In this document: positions 1 through 10,824 of the stretch, in pieces | Numbering within the stretch: position 1 is the stretch's first letter | Layout of the letters: every line of letters starts with the position of its first letter | Assembly: GCF_020921035.1 (NCBI RefSeq) | Contig: NC_063152.1 | Location: 31,061,903 to 31,125,902 of the forward strand | Reading direction: 5' to 3' | Source of the DNA: Rhodamnia argentea | Taxonomy: Eukaryota; Streptophyta; Magnoliopsida; Myrtales; Myrtaceae | Length of the DNA stretch: 64,000 nucleotides | Position numbers and translations under genes: made by a program | The notes under the pieces: model-generated | Databases searched by the model: none | What the model was told of the DNA's origin: nothing | Seen by the model: only the letters and a program-made list of their open reading frames with translations

Positions 1-1918
1 GGTTTTGGTCCCCTACTACTTGCATCCACATCTAGTGCCGGCCGATCACAAATAACTCTCATATCTTTTCTCGCATTCAAGTTGTCTTTCGTTTTTCCAG
101 TGACGTCCATCACAGTATTGATGACATTATAGAAAACATTCTTTTCTATGTGCATGACGTCAAGATTATGACGAATAAGATGGGTCTTCCAATATGGTAG
201 ATCCCAAAATATACTGCGCTTAGTCCACTTATGTGTGCTTCCATATGCAATGGTCATGTTATGGGGGTTTTCAACAACAATCGGAAAGCCATACACTCGT
301 TCCCAAATTTGTTCACCGGTCAACATCAATGGTGGGGACGTTTTTTCACTCCTATTCTTGGTGAACTCTTTTTTATTCTTTCGAAATGTATGATTCATCG
401 GTAAAAATTATCTATAACAGTCAAAATAGCTGGCCTTCTTACCGTATTTTAATCCGAATGACTTTGACCTCTCCATACATATAGGACATCCTAGGATCCC
501 AGCTGTACTCCATCCGGATAACATCCCATAAGCTGGAAAATCATTTATCGTCCAAAAAAGTGCAGCCTTCATTACAAATGTCCGATCTGTTGAAACATCA
601 TACGTAGGAACACCTCCATCCCATAACTGTCGTAACTCCGCAATCAATGGTTGCATAGATACATCTATCGGTTTTTTTGGATTTTGCGGGCCAGGCACGA
701 TCAATGTCAAAAACATATAAGGCGTCTTCATATACATACCGGGTGGCGGATTGTATGGAGTTAAGATAAGCGGCTAACATGAATAATTTTTTCCTGATTT
801 CCCAAAACGGGCAAATCCATCAGCACAAAGACCTAACCCGATATTTCGAGGCTCCATCGCAAACTCGGGGTATGTTCTATCAAAATGTTTCCAAACTTCT
901 CGCATCGAAGGATGACATATCGGACCCTCCTCGGTTTCATGAGTTGCATGCCAAGTCATGAGTCTAACAATGGCTTGAGATTGATAAAGCCTTTGCAATC
1001 TGGGAATTAAGGACAAATAAAATAATTGCTTGCACGATCTACGCTTCTGATTATGACCTCGCCTCGTACTAATCTTGTACCTCGGCCGGCCACGGAATTT
1101 GCAAGATTCGGCTTTTTCATCATCCCCTCCGTATAACATACAACCCCCACTACATACATCAATCCTTATAACTGGAAGACCTAAGTCATTCACTAGCCTT
1201 TTCATTTTGTACAAATCACTTGGCATGATATTATCGCGAGGCATTACTTCCCGCATTACATTAATGAAAGAGTTGAAGCAATCATCGGACACATTATGAT
1301 CTGCCTTGATGTTTAACATTCTCGTCGTTGCTGATAACTTAGTGTGGTTGTCACAACCTGTCCACAAAGGTTCATTTGCGGCTTCCAACATTTCTACGAA
1401 CCGATTAGATGTAAAATTTTCATTGTGCACATTCTCATCAAAATCTGTCACTCATGCATCATCAAATTGTGATGCATAGCTAGTGCCCACTTGTTCAAAT
1501 GTGGAACAAAACTAGAACTGGCATGGTTTGATTCGAAAGCAAAATTCTGACCGGTTGCATCAATCACCATCCTCTGATACGGGTTCAATTGATTATAATA
1601 ACCACATTCATCCCCAACTGAAAATTGATCACTTGTTCTATATCCTTTATCGGATATAAATTGTTCACCATAGCAAGTCCAGTTATAATAGTTCGGAGTG
1701 AACCCAAATCTAATAAGATGTTCTCTAACTCTATCAAAATCATGAAAATTGCTATTTCTACACCTTTTACAAGGACATCTTAACTTATTTTCATCCTTCA
1801 AATCAAATTGATTGTTAGCAAATTCCAGAAACTGTTCCAACTCAATGCAAAACTCATCGGTCAATCCTCGACGTTCGGGTAAGTTCTTATTATACATCCA
1901 AGCCCTCTCTCTTTGCAT
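1..1918 (-). pseudogene. CACTA transposase (TNP2-like), degenerate and truncated by window edge
   Basis: Reading from 1918 downward, the first block (1918-1448) resembles the plant transposase-associated domain, with the Cys-rich CPCKRCRN segment and the W-x-x-H/YGE pattern. The second block (about 1451-777) and those below match the TNP2 transposase family: RPRYK, LMTWHATHE and DGFARFGKSGKNYSC, then WTINDFPAYGMLSGWST, then LDVMHIEKNVF near 170-110. The last two stretches sit in one frame but are interrupted by TAG at 774-776, where the family has Trp (SCWPLI), and by TAA at 408-410. A frame change lies near 1450, either an intron or an indel. The family cuts DNA by a DDE mechanism; activity here is unlikely. 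Confidence 0.85.
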
Positions 1919-2054
1919 TGTGTCCGTTAAAAAACATTAAAAATTATTTTAAAATATTAAAATACCATGTATACTATTTAATATTCTTAATTAAATTCGT
2001 AAAATTGCAAAAACTAAAATGCACTAAGCTAGAATTTGCAACGAAACAGAATTT

Positions 2055-3697
2055 CGTCGCAAATAATTGCGATGAAAGAAGATATCATTGCTATTTTTTT
2101 TGCGACGAAATCCCTTTTCGTTGCAGATCTTGCGACGACGAAAATCCAGATTTTGTCGCAAAACAGCGATGACGAGACTCGATTTTCGTCGTACCCTTTG
2201 CGACCAAGGAACCCTTTTCGTTGCTGACTCTCACTGCGAGCCCGAGATCCTTCATGAACGTTTTTGCAGAAAAATATGCAAATATTATCGCTAATCTTGC
2301 TAATCTACACATACACCTTGACTTATGAGCACAACTTTACTTCGAAATTAATAAGTTACAATATCAACAAGGCTTACCGAATTTCAGTCTGAATATTTTG
2401 CAATTTGATGAAAATCACAAGATTCACCTGTATTGCGAAATTTACAAAAGGACGTGTACCTAAAAAAAGAAAAAAATAATAATCAACATTCATGAAGCTT
2501 ATGGCATTTGATAGAAAAAATGATGAACTAAAATAATAATTTATTCTATGATTATTTATCATAAGACACAAATAAAAATGGAGAAGGGAGAAGATAGAAG
2601 GCACAATAGAAAGACGAGGAGAGGGCGAAGAGAGAGAAGAGGTAAAGAGATTTTAAAGAGGGAATCTTTAATCAACCACGAAATTACCCACGAAAAAATG
2701 TCATTGCAAACTGTCGGTGGAATTTCGTGACGAATTTTAGCCACGACAACGTTTGTGGCAAACAAATTTGCCACGAAAGATTTCTCATGGCAAATTTTGC
2801 CACGAATCCCTATTTTCGTTGCAAAATAATTGCGACGAAAATACCATTTCATCCCAACGTAAGGAAACGAAACCTCATTTATCTCCATTTGCGACGGAAA
2901 ATTTCTTTTGTGGCAAATTTTGCGACGAAAACTTTTTCTTTCGTAGCAAATTTTGCGACAACACTTTCCCTTCGTGGCAAATAATTGCGACGAAAGAAGA
3001 TATCGTCGCTGTTTTTTTGCGACAAAATCCCTTTTCGTCGCAGATCTTGCGACGACAAAAATCCAGATTTTGTCGCAAAACAGCGACGACGAGACTCGAT
3101 TTTCATCGCGCCCTTTGCGACCAAGGAACCCTTTTCGTTGCTAACTCTCACCGCGAGCCCAAGATCCTTCATGAACGTTTTTGCAGAAAAATATGCAAAT
3201 ATTATCGCTAATCTTGCTAATCTACACATACACCTTGACTTATGAGCACAACTTTACTTCGAAATTAATAAGTTACAATATCAACAAGGCTTACCGAATT
3301 TCAGTCTGAATATTTTGCAATTTGATGAAAATCACAAGATTCACCTGTATTGCGAAATCTTCAAAAGGACGTGTACCTAAAAAAAGAAAAAAATAATAAT
3401 CAACATTCATGAAGCTTATGGCATTTGATAGAAAAAATGATGAACTAAAATAATAATTTATTCTATGATTACTTATCATAAGACACAAATAAAAATGGAG
3501 AAGGGAGAAGATAGAAGGCACAATAGAAAGACGAGGAGAGGGCGGAGAGAGAGAAGAGGTAAAGAGATTTTAAAGAGGGAATCTTTAATCAGCCACGAAA
3601 TTACCCACGAAAAAATGTCATTGCAAAGTGTCGGTGGAATTTCGCGACGAATTTTAGCCACGACAATGTTTGTGGCAAACAAATTTGCGACGAAGAA
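2055..3697. repeat. Direct duplication inside the CACTA array, offset about 917 bp
   Basis: About 725 bases starting near 2055 recur from about 2973 with few differences. Examples are the motif-free segment around ATCGCTAATCTTGCTAAT at about 2288 and 3205, and the GA-rich segment at about 2575-2660 and 3492-3577. The second copy ends near 3697. Part of the intervening sequence (2819-2925) recurs again at about 4019-4125. The array therefore grew by segmental duplication as well as by motif amplification. Confidence 0.85.
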
Positions 3698-3927
3698 CCA
3701 ATATTCGTGGTCATATTGCGACGAATACAGCGTTCGTTGCAAATTTTGCGTTAAAAATATCTTATGTTAAATATTGCGACAAAACAATGATCGTGGCAAC
3801 TATTCCGACAAAAAGATATGTTTGTACCAAACTTTGCCACAAAAAAGTCTTCGTCGCAAAACATGCGACGACCACAAATATTTCGTTGCAAACTAGACGC
3901 TAGAATTTTGCGACGAAATAAAGCCAT

Positions 3928-4216
3928 CGTTGCAAATTTTACGACCACAAATATTTTCGTGGTCATATTGCGACGAAAGATGTCTCATGGAAAATTTTGC
4001 CACGAATCTCTATTTTCGTTGCAAAATAATTGCGACGAAAATACCATTTCGTCACAATGTAAGGAAACGAAACCTGATTTGTCTCCATTTGCGACGAAAA
4101 ATTTCTTTTGTGGCAAATTTTGCAACGAAAATAGAGATTCGTGGCAAAATTTGCCATGAGACATCTTTCGTCGCAATATGACCACGAAAATATTTGTGGT
4201 CGTAAAATTTGCGACG
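3928..4216. repeat. 100-bp inverted repeat with 89-bp spacer
   Basis: Bases 3928-4027 are the reverse complement of 4117-4216 at 98 of 100 positions, without gaps; the two mismatches I see are at about 3931 and 3991. The spacer 4028-4116 carries sequence also seen at 2830-2920. Transcribed from either strand it would form a long hairpin. The structure lies inside the CACTA subterminal array, about 250 bases from the terminus. Confidence 0.9.
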
Positions 4217-4450
4217 AAAATTTCTATTCGTGGCAAATGTTGCGACGAAACTTTCAATTCGTGGCAAATGTTGCTACGAAACTTTGCTTTCGTAGCAAAT
4301 TTTGCGACGAATTTTTTTTTCATTGCAAATTTGCGATGAAATTGTTTTGTCGCAAGATTTGTCGCAAGATTTGTCGCAAATTAGCGACGAAGTTGTTTTT
4401 CGTCGCAAATTGGCCACGAAATGTTTCCGTCGCAAATATTTCGTGGCAAA

Positions 4451-4473
4451 AGCCCTGTTTTTTTTTAGTGCTA
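4451..4473 (-). repeat. CACTA terminus and putative 3-bp target duplication
   Basis: Minus-strand reading from 4470 gives CACTA, nine A, then CAGGGC, running straight into the GTGGCAAA-type motifs. Plant CACTA termini commonly begin CACTA followed by an A-rich stretch. CTA at 4471-4473 is the candidate target duplication. Single-copy-looking sequence begins immediately to the right. Confidence 0.75.
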
Positions 4474-4572
4474 TACAATGAAGCATCCTGGTCTGGTGGT
4501 ATGAGCATGGCCATGCGTGCTTACTGGTCAGGGATTTACATGACTCAGGTCCACATTTGCCTGTTCTGCTTG

Positions 4573-4575
<3 letters not shown>

Positions 4576-4604
<29 letters not shown>
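4576..4604. repeat. (CT)n microsatellite
   Basis: About 14 uninterrupted CT units just outside the CACTA element. Confidence 0.95.
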
Positions 4605-4606
<2 letters not shown>

Positions 4607-4672
4607 TTTTAAGAAAAGGGATAACACCTGAATGACATGTCGTTCCTATCGTAATAAAGCTCGATCTTGTTC

Positions 4673-4820
4673 GATCTCCTATCAACCAAGGAAATAAGCC
4701 TCTCGGTGGCCTATCTTTAATGCTAGTGTCATTTAGATCGCATCTAGTTCGATCTCCTATCAACAAAGGAAGTAAACCCCACAGTGGCCTATCTTTAATG
4801 CTAGTGTAATTTAGATCGCA
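4673..4820. repeat. 78-bp tandem duplication, two copies
   Basis: GATCTCCTATCAAC begins at 4673 and again at 4751, and the copies continue through GGCCTATCTTTAATGCTAGT with few differences. Confidence 0.85.
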
Positions 4821-6308
4821 GGATTGATGTGCCCAATTTGATGACCAATCTGCTGATGCACGATTTTGACCTGTTGGAAATACTCTCAGTTTCCAGTATG
4901 AGAAAGGAGAATGTCACCAAAATTGGGAGAGGGAGTTAGATTTCCGAAGAAGGAAGATGGCTGCTGGCGAGTCCATCTTCACAAGCATATGTTGGTGGGA
5001 CTCGGTGCGATGGTTTCATCTGTCAATATTGATCAAATTAAGCTCCTGACCAAACGCTTTTCAGAATGATTATTGTTGATTGGACGTAAAAGTGGTTTTG
5101 GTCGACTGTTCAGTTCTGGTTCTTTGCACGAGTTTTCTTTCTCAGTCCGAGCAGAATATCTTTTTGCTACAGTTGCCTTGGTCCATCTCGCCATCGCAAT
5201 TACCTTGAGCTTTCAGGTCCACTGCCCGTTCATCGAAACTACGGAATACGAAAATGTTAGGTTCGTAGCATCTCTCGCAAGGAAGACAATGGAATGACCT
5301 TGAAATTCATTGGGTTGATGATGACACGATTCTTTAGAAGCATTGAAAAGTCTCTCGTGTAGAAAGGATAGTCGAAGAACATCGAAGTGTCCTTAGGGTG
5401 CTTTACTCCGCAGCTTAATTCCTAGCACAACCATACAACATTGTATTTTTCATAATAGTTCTATGATTCGTAGTATCATGTCCTATTATAGTTCCTGTCC
5501 ATATAGAAATCCAATTTAAGCAATTGTCCGAGAACAATATCTTTGGCACTAATGGTTATCAATAACAACGAGATACTATCCCCAGTTTCATGGTCTAAGG
5601 TGCATAAGTCGTGGAGTTAGAAAAATAAAAAAGGATAACACAATAGTGCTCACAATCTCACGGCCTGAAATGTGAAAGCAAAACACCATGTGTTGCGTAT
5701 TGTGCCAATGTACCAAAAAGAAGATGAAGGACCGCCAAATTTCATTCGATCTTTTTTTATTAGGCATCAAGAAACATAGAAAAAAATAAGGAAAAAAGAA
5801 AAGGAAAACGAGATGCTCACGGGTTTGCATCGTGGAGCGCAAATGCGAGCCGAATCATACGACCTTGGCATGATCGTACTATCAGAAAATCGCAGGAGGG
5901 GGAGGACGACAAAAAGGTGAAAACCTCATGCCCTCGCTGTAATTTCTGCGATGCTGCTCAAAACCATGCAAAACTCAATTCTCACGCACACGCAAACCCC
6001 GAATTAGCAAGAGGAGAAGAGGAAGAAGAAAGGGTAAACACGAGCAAACAAAAAGAAGGTGGGCGTGAAAATTACTGGTGCGTGGGAACTGAGACCCGAT
6101 CGGAAGTGGAACATGTCCGTGGATCACAGCGAAACAGTCACGGATCGAGCTTTGGAGTTCGCAATTCCACTGCAAAAACAGTCCAAAAGAATCACCAACT
6201 TTGGTGTATATCTGAAAAATTAGCTCTTGAATTCAGTCATCTGCCATGATGTGTCGTCAGAGAAGCGAGCTGTCACGGGTTGCTCATAAGAGTTCGTCAT
6301 CGTCGGCC

Positions 6309-6318
6309 TTATATAAAT
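6309..6318 (+). promoter_or_regulatory. TATA box of the first HyPRP gene
   Basis: TTATATAAAT lies 80-89 bases before the ATG at 6398, a normal plant TATA-to-start spacing for a short leader. Confidence 0.7.
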
Positions 6319-6397
6319 CCTGGCCAGGATCGAAACTCACCGACACCCCCACCCCAAGAAGGATTAACCAGGAAAAGATTAAAAAGAAAAACAAAAC

Positions 6398-7231
6398 ATG
6401 GGTTCAAAGACCATGGCCACGTTCTTCATCTCCATGATCCTCATGCTCTTGTCCTTACCACCCATATATGCTTGTGGCTATTGCGCGCCCCCGCGCCCCC
6501 CGTACCACGGCCCGACCATCCCCCGCCGGCCCGGCCCTCGCCCCCATCCTGGTCCGGGTCACCATGGCGGCAGAAGCAGCGGCGGTGGCGGAGGAGGAGG
6601 CGGAGGAGGTGGCGGCGGGAGCAGAGGCAGAGGAGGCGGTGGAGGAGGAGGCGGAGGAGGTGGCAGCGGGAGCAGAGGCAGAGGAGGCGGTGGCGGCGGA
6701 GGCGGTGGTTATACTCCAAGAGTGCCGACTCCACATCCGCCCGTTGTTCTTCCGCCAAGAGTGAATCCTCCTCCTGTCACCAACCCTCCTGGCATGATTC
6801 CTCCTATTACAAACCCTCCTGGCGGCCTCATTCCTCCTATCATAAATCCTCCCGGTATACTACCTCCAGTAACGAACCCTCCGACAACACCGCCTGCTTC
6901 TCCATGCCCTCCTTACGGCGGCGGCCCTCCCGGCGGCGGCAGCGTCCCGAGCCCGCCGACCCCGCCGACGACGTGCCCTATAAACGCTCTAAAGCTAGGG
7001 CTTTGCTTGGACGTGCTGGGAGGGTTGGTCCACATAGGGATCGGGAACCCGCTCGAGAACGTGTGCTGCCCGGTGCTCCAAGGGCTGCTGGAGCTCGAGG
7101 CGGCCATCTGCCTCTGCACGGCCATAAGGCTGAAGCTACTCAACCTCAACATATTCATTCCTCTGGCTCTTCAAGTCCTCGCCACTTGTGGCATAACCCC
7201 TCCTCCCGGCTTCGTATGCCCTCCTCTTTAG
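6398..7231 (+). CDS. Hybrid proline-rich protein with glycine-rich linker (8-cysteine motif)
   Basis: Single-exon gene for a 277-residue secreted protein. Residues 1-26 form a hydrophobic signal peptide (LMLLSLPPIYA). There follow a short Pro/His-rich part, a glycine-rich tract at about 62-106 (mostly Gly with SRGRGG, containing a 51-bp in-frame repeat), then a proline-rich tract with repeated NPP units (about 110-190). Residues 193-274 are the C-terminal eight-cysteine motif, in the order C, C, CC, CLC, C, C, as in DC2.15-like HyPRPs (LTP/hydrophobic-seed-protein fold). HyPRPs act at the cell wall or plasma membrane; this one's role is unknown. The glycine-rich block between signal and proline region is unusual. 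The start was chosen because it gives the signal peptide and follows a TATA box. Two paralogues lie within 14 kb. Confidence 0.92.
   Translation: MGSKTMATFFISMILMLLSLPPIYACGYCAPPRPPYHGPTIPRRPGPRPHPGPGHHGGRSSGGGGGGGGGGGGGSRGRGGGGGGGGGGGSGSRGRGGGGGGGGGYTPRVPTPHPPVVLPPRVNPPPVTNPPGMIPPITNPPGGLIPPIINPPGILPPVTNPPTTPPASPCPPYGGGPPGGGSVPSPPTPPTTCPINALKLGLCLDVLGGLVHIGIGNPLENVCCPVLQGLLELEAAICLCTAIRLKLLNLNIFIPLALQVLATCGITPPPGFVCPPL
6583..6710 (+). repeat. GGN-rich tract with 51-bp in-frame repeat
   Basis: GCAGAGGCAGAGG recurs 51 bases apart (6621 and 6672) in a stretch of almost pure GGN codons, which encodes the glycine-rich linker of the first HyPRP. Such tracts expand and contract by whole codons. 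Confidence 0.8.
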
Positions 7232-9630
7232 ATAAGTTCAGCGTAAGTAGTTTCGGATATTAATCAAGTAGCGATGGAGTATTCAGGCCTTAGAATGGGT
7301 GTGTTTGTCCTAGTGCTTTGTCGATGTTTAGGGTTATAAATGCCGGCTGGCTAGTCCTAATTCATCTTGTTAGGTTTTGGCTAAAATCTTCCAATTCCTC
7401 CATTTGCTTTTCAAGATTTGAGGGTACGTGTGCTTGGTTCACTTTTTACGTCGGTGTCTTTGGATGCGTGCGTGCATGCATATAACGTAAGAGATTTTTT
7501 TTTTTATTTATATAACGTAAGAGATGACGGCTCGATTTAGGTCTCCAAATAATTGTCTGTTATGCTAGTTTGATATTTCATGCTATAAATTTTTTATCGA
7601 ATTTAGGGTTTGTCGTTATGATAATTTCTCGAAGTCATCTCTAAATTTTGGCCTATGTCGCGTTGGGCTTGCGTGGATTTCCACCAATATGCCCACTTAT
7701 AACAACCATATCCTTCTCTTTCCTTCACTTTAATTATTGAAGGAAGTCGACTTGATTCAATGAGCGCAAAAGAAAAGGGTGTCGTGCATTTACATCAACA
7801 TATGAATGTGAGACCTTTATTTACCACGACCGAAGCTACATTCAATAGCTGAATTGATTCGGTAAGAACAACCCATTAAGAAGGGTGAGGCAACATCTGT
7901 GATTCCACCACGGTGTGATCCGATTCTAGAATTGGTCCAAACGGCGAACTTCAACATTGTCTGGCAATAGCAAAAACCCGTTCACAAACCGCTATTACTT
8001 AAGTTTGCATCTGAAATGAACGATCATCTTCGACACCGATAAGAATTAGCGACATCATTTGATGACTCACTTTTTCCATATTATCGGGACAACGCCTATC
8101 CTCGGTCATAATCCGACGAGGGGATGAGAAAACGAGACCTTGGAGTGCACACAAGATCCGATCCTAGGCAACGACGAAGCCCCAACCAAAGCCTATGAAC
8201 ACTTTCACGTACCGTGACTCATACTACTATCGAAACAGGAGTACGTGCTTCTGGCCCCTCACATGCCCATTTCCTGACGTTCCAAGAACTGGCAAAAATC
8301 CAAAATCCCGCGTGGCACAGTATGCCACGGGAAAAATTTTGGAACATTTTCTGCAATACGGTACTCTAGGGTTTCGATAACTGCAGGGAAAGGTAAAAGG
8401 ATAAAAGGCTTTGTCAAGCTCGAGAATGAAGCCAAAATAGGTTCACGGGAGCGAATGATGGGGTCAATAGGGACCGCTTGATTAAAAGAGAGAAATCAGG
8501 CAAAGATGACGGGAAATTAGGTCGCCGTACAATCAATTAGCCATATCATAAAACCCACTTAGCTCGTGCATTCGATATGGATACATTGAGCTTCAATTAG
8601 TAAATGGTGCGTTCAAAAACGGAGATATACGTCCACCGAAAACACATGCGCATGCTATTTACGTTCCTATGTCCTACCGGTGGTGTTGCTATAAGATCGG
8701 TCTTTTGATATCTTTAACATTAGGGCTTTGCTAGCATGGCGGCTTTGGTGAATTGCGAGAGCAACATCATGTTTTGGGCCACAAATTCTTAAAATAGTTG
8801 ACTCCATAACGATTTCTAATTATTTGTTATTGATTTTTTGTTACCCATAATAGGTTGTTAATTTCACAGTGAATTAAAGACTGTCACATAATCATTTCTC
8901 TTAACATTATGGGCATGACATTACGTGTATGCTTCTTTCAATCAAGAGGTTTTAGACTTTTGCATGTGAATGCGAGAATATCCCTCGATCACACGCATGG
9001 AATATCTGGGATTCAACAACTCCCATTTCGACGGGGAAAGCCATTACTTTGAAGCTCGGAAACTATACATTCCGATCAATTCTTTACCGGAATTATACCG
9101 TCCACCGTGTGATTGGATTGACGGAGACGTCTTAAGCTTATAAAGTGAGGAACGAAAGGGAGCCACCTTTCCGAATCAATTATATTTTTCGTCTAACAGC
9201 TTAAATTTTCATATTGATCGCAATGATCCCCTAGGACTCTTCACGATATGTGGAGAGGAGGTCGAGCGTTTACGAGTCGGATAAAAAATTTCTAAGCTTT
9301 AGAGGCATGCATATTTTGGATGGTCGATGTGACATGAACTTTTCGAAATAGTTTTGCCGTTTTCTAATGTATGGGAAAAGCAGGTATACCTAACACAAGA
9401 TTCTGATTCACGGACTCATCCACTGTGTTAAATCTCGTCCTCTTTCCCTGGTGATTGTAGAATATTGCACGGGCCATTGACTGGCCACTAACTTTCGACT
9501 AAAAGATCTACTTCCTATCACCAACTCTCTCTAATATTGCATGGTGGACTTTCCTTTAACCTCGACCTCTAATGTCATTCAAACCATCACCAAGACAGCA
9601 GCTTACTGTATTAGAGCTTAAATAGTTGGA
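7232..9630. other. Intergenic, no gene seen
   Basis: Downstream of the HyPRP gene the sequence is AT-rich with no recognisable coding exon. Two features stand out: ATATAACGTAAGAGAT occurs at both about 7480 and 7510, and 8757-8915 resembles 15848-16010. Confidence 0.6.
8757..8915 (+). repeat. Dispersed repeat, copy 1
   Basis: Starting near GGGCCACAAATTCTTAA and ending near ATAATCATTTCTCTT, this stretch aligns in the same orientation with 15848-16010 at roughly 70% identity by eye. No terminal inverted repeat was noticed. Confidence 0.65.
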
Positions 9631-10132
9631 GGAAAATTACCAAAAAAATCATAAACTTATTGTAATTGTGTCAATTCAGTCCTAGACCTTTTTCTTTTAA
9701 GTCAATTGAGTTCTAAATTTTTTGTATTTATGCCAATTTAGTCCATTTGCCCGACTAATGCTGACATGGGCAATATTTAATAATATTTTAATACCTTTTT
9801 TTTTCTTTCATTCCACTGTGGCCGGCGAGAGCCGCGGGTGAGGATAGCCTTGCCACCCATGGGTGAAGGAGGCCATGGTGAGGGCCGCCAAGCCCTCGCT
9901 AGCGGAGGGAAAGCCTTGGCAACCCTCGCGGGCCACAGAGAGAAGAAAAGAAAAAGGAAAAAAAGGAAAAAGAAAATAAAAATATTATCAAAATTATCCA
10001 CATCGGCCAGCCAAATGGATTGAATTGGCACAAATGCAAAATGTTTATGACTCAATCGGAAAAAAAAAAAAAGATGTACAAATGAATTGGTACAATTGCT
10101 CTATATTTAGGATTTTTTTTGGTAATTTTCCC
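9631..10132. mobile_element. Foldback/MITE-like element, family A copy 1
   Basis: The left end GGAAAATTACCAAAAAAATC is mirrored by GGATTTTTTTTGGTAATTTTCC at the right end, and the inner sequence TCAATTCAGTCCTAGACC-type is mirrored toward the right. The core is GC-rich (about 9820-9945). Related sequences occur at 10.8, 13.5, 21.3 and 21.5 kb. No convincing target duplication. Confidence 0.7.
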
Positions 10133-10824
10133 ATTAATTGAAGGATGTGTCTTTCGGATTGCAACCCTCTAAATAAGTCACATTTGTGCATAAGTATAAT
10201 GAAAATCTTTGGGTCACTAATTTGAATGCTAATGTATATGTGTTTATGATAACCCAACGTGTCAGATTTGAATCTCTCTGTATAGAAGAGCAAGAGTTAT
10301 ACCGAATTTCCTCTTAATCTTTCTATTTCGTTGCTTCAACGGTGAGGTTGTTATACGAGATCCTTTCTTTTGATGGGATGGAGTCCACTCGGTGGTTATG
10401 GAACATGTGTGTTTGCCGGATAGATGGGCGCATAATTGATTAAGAATACTTTCATATTTGAGCCAGTCATTCCAGTTTTGACTCGCGTCTTATCTCGTTG
10501 ATAGGGTTATCTTTGGTATTTAATGATCTTGGAATCCAGGTAGCATGTTTCCGAAAGGTTAAGTTAAATGGAATTCAAACTTGAAATCGAGTTAACTCCT
10601 AATTCGATTACTGTTAGCCTCTCGATTGCCTATCGTTTTCACCATGAACCGCACGCACGTTCCATCCTTGAGATGATTTCATGTTTATCATGACTTAGAG
10701 CGTTTTGGGGTCCATTAGATTACTCATATAAAGTGAATAGAACCAAACGGAAAGGAGGCCCCTAAATAACCTTTATGGGCAAGTCTGGTGCCAATAATGA
10801 TAGCATCATATGACTTAAAAAAAG

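Larger units (their letters stand above)
2030..4450. repeat. CACTA subterminal array of GCGACGAAA / TTTCGTCGC motifs
   Basis: The interval is packed with short motifs of the form TTGCGACGAAA, TTTCGTCGCAAA and the variants GTGGCAAA and CCACGAAA, in both orientations, spaced roughly 15-45 bases apart. Dense subterminal motifs are characteristic of CACTA elements, where the second element-encoded protein binds them in the maize En/Spm model; whether such a protein binds here is inference. Translations of this stretch on either strand give repeated CDEN, FATK and RRK strings, which are products of the motif and not proteins. Confidence 0.8.
1..4470 (-). mobile_element. CACTA (En/Spm) DNA transposon, 5' part; left end outside window
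   Basis: The minus strand carries a CACTA-type transposase, and upstream of its start lies a long subterminal repeat array. The array stops at 4466-4470 with TAGTG, which read on the minus strand is CACTA followed by an A-run and CAGGGC. That is the expected terminus of a plant CACTA element whose transposase is read away from this end. The adjoining CTA at 4471-4473 would be one copy of the 3-bp target duplication. The second terminus is beyond position 1, so neither the duplication nor the full length can be checked. The transposase is broken, so the copy is probably non-autonomous now. Confidence 0.85.
4474..6300. other. Intergenic stretch with minor repeats
   Basis: No complete gene recognised. 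It holds a CT microsatellite (4576-4604) and a 78-bp tandem duplication (4673-4820). Bases 4900-5300 have coding-like texture without a product I can name, including a short open frame ending at 5297. An AT-rich stretch follows, then sequence leading into the HyPRP promoter at 6309. Confidence 0.6.

Noticed and set aside
2036-4323. Many open frames of 60-160 codons on both strands rich in CDEN, FATK and RRK strings
   Set aside because: They are translations of the subterminal GCGACGAAA motif array, occur on both strands at once and have no domain.
2030-4450. Regularly spaced short repeats resembling a CRISPR array
   Set aside because: Plant nuclear DNA, motifs in both orientations with irregular spacing, next to a CACTA transposase and terminus.
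6280-7263. A 327-codon Arg/Ser-rich frame and antisense Ala/Ser-rich frames over the first HyPRP
   Set aside because: Shadows of the GGN- and CCN-rich HyPRP coding sequence; only the 6398 frame has a signal peptide and the eight-cysteine motif.
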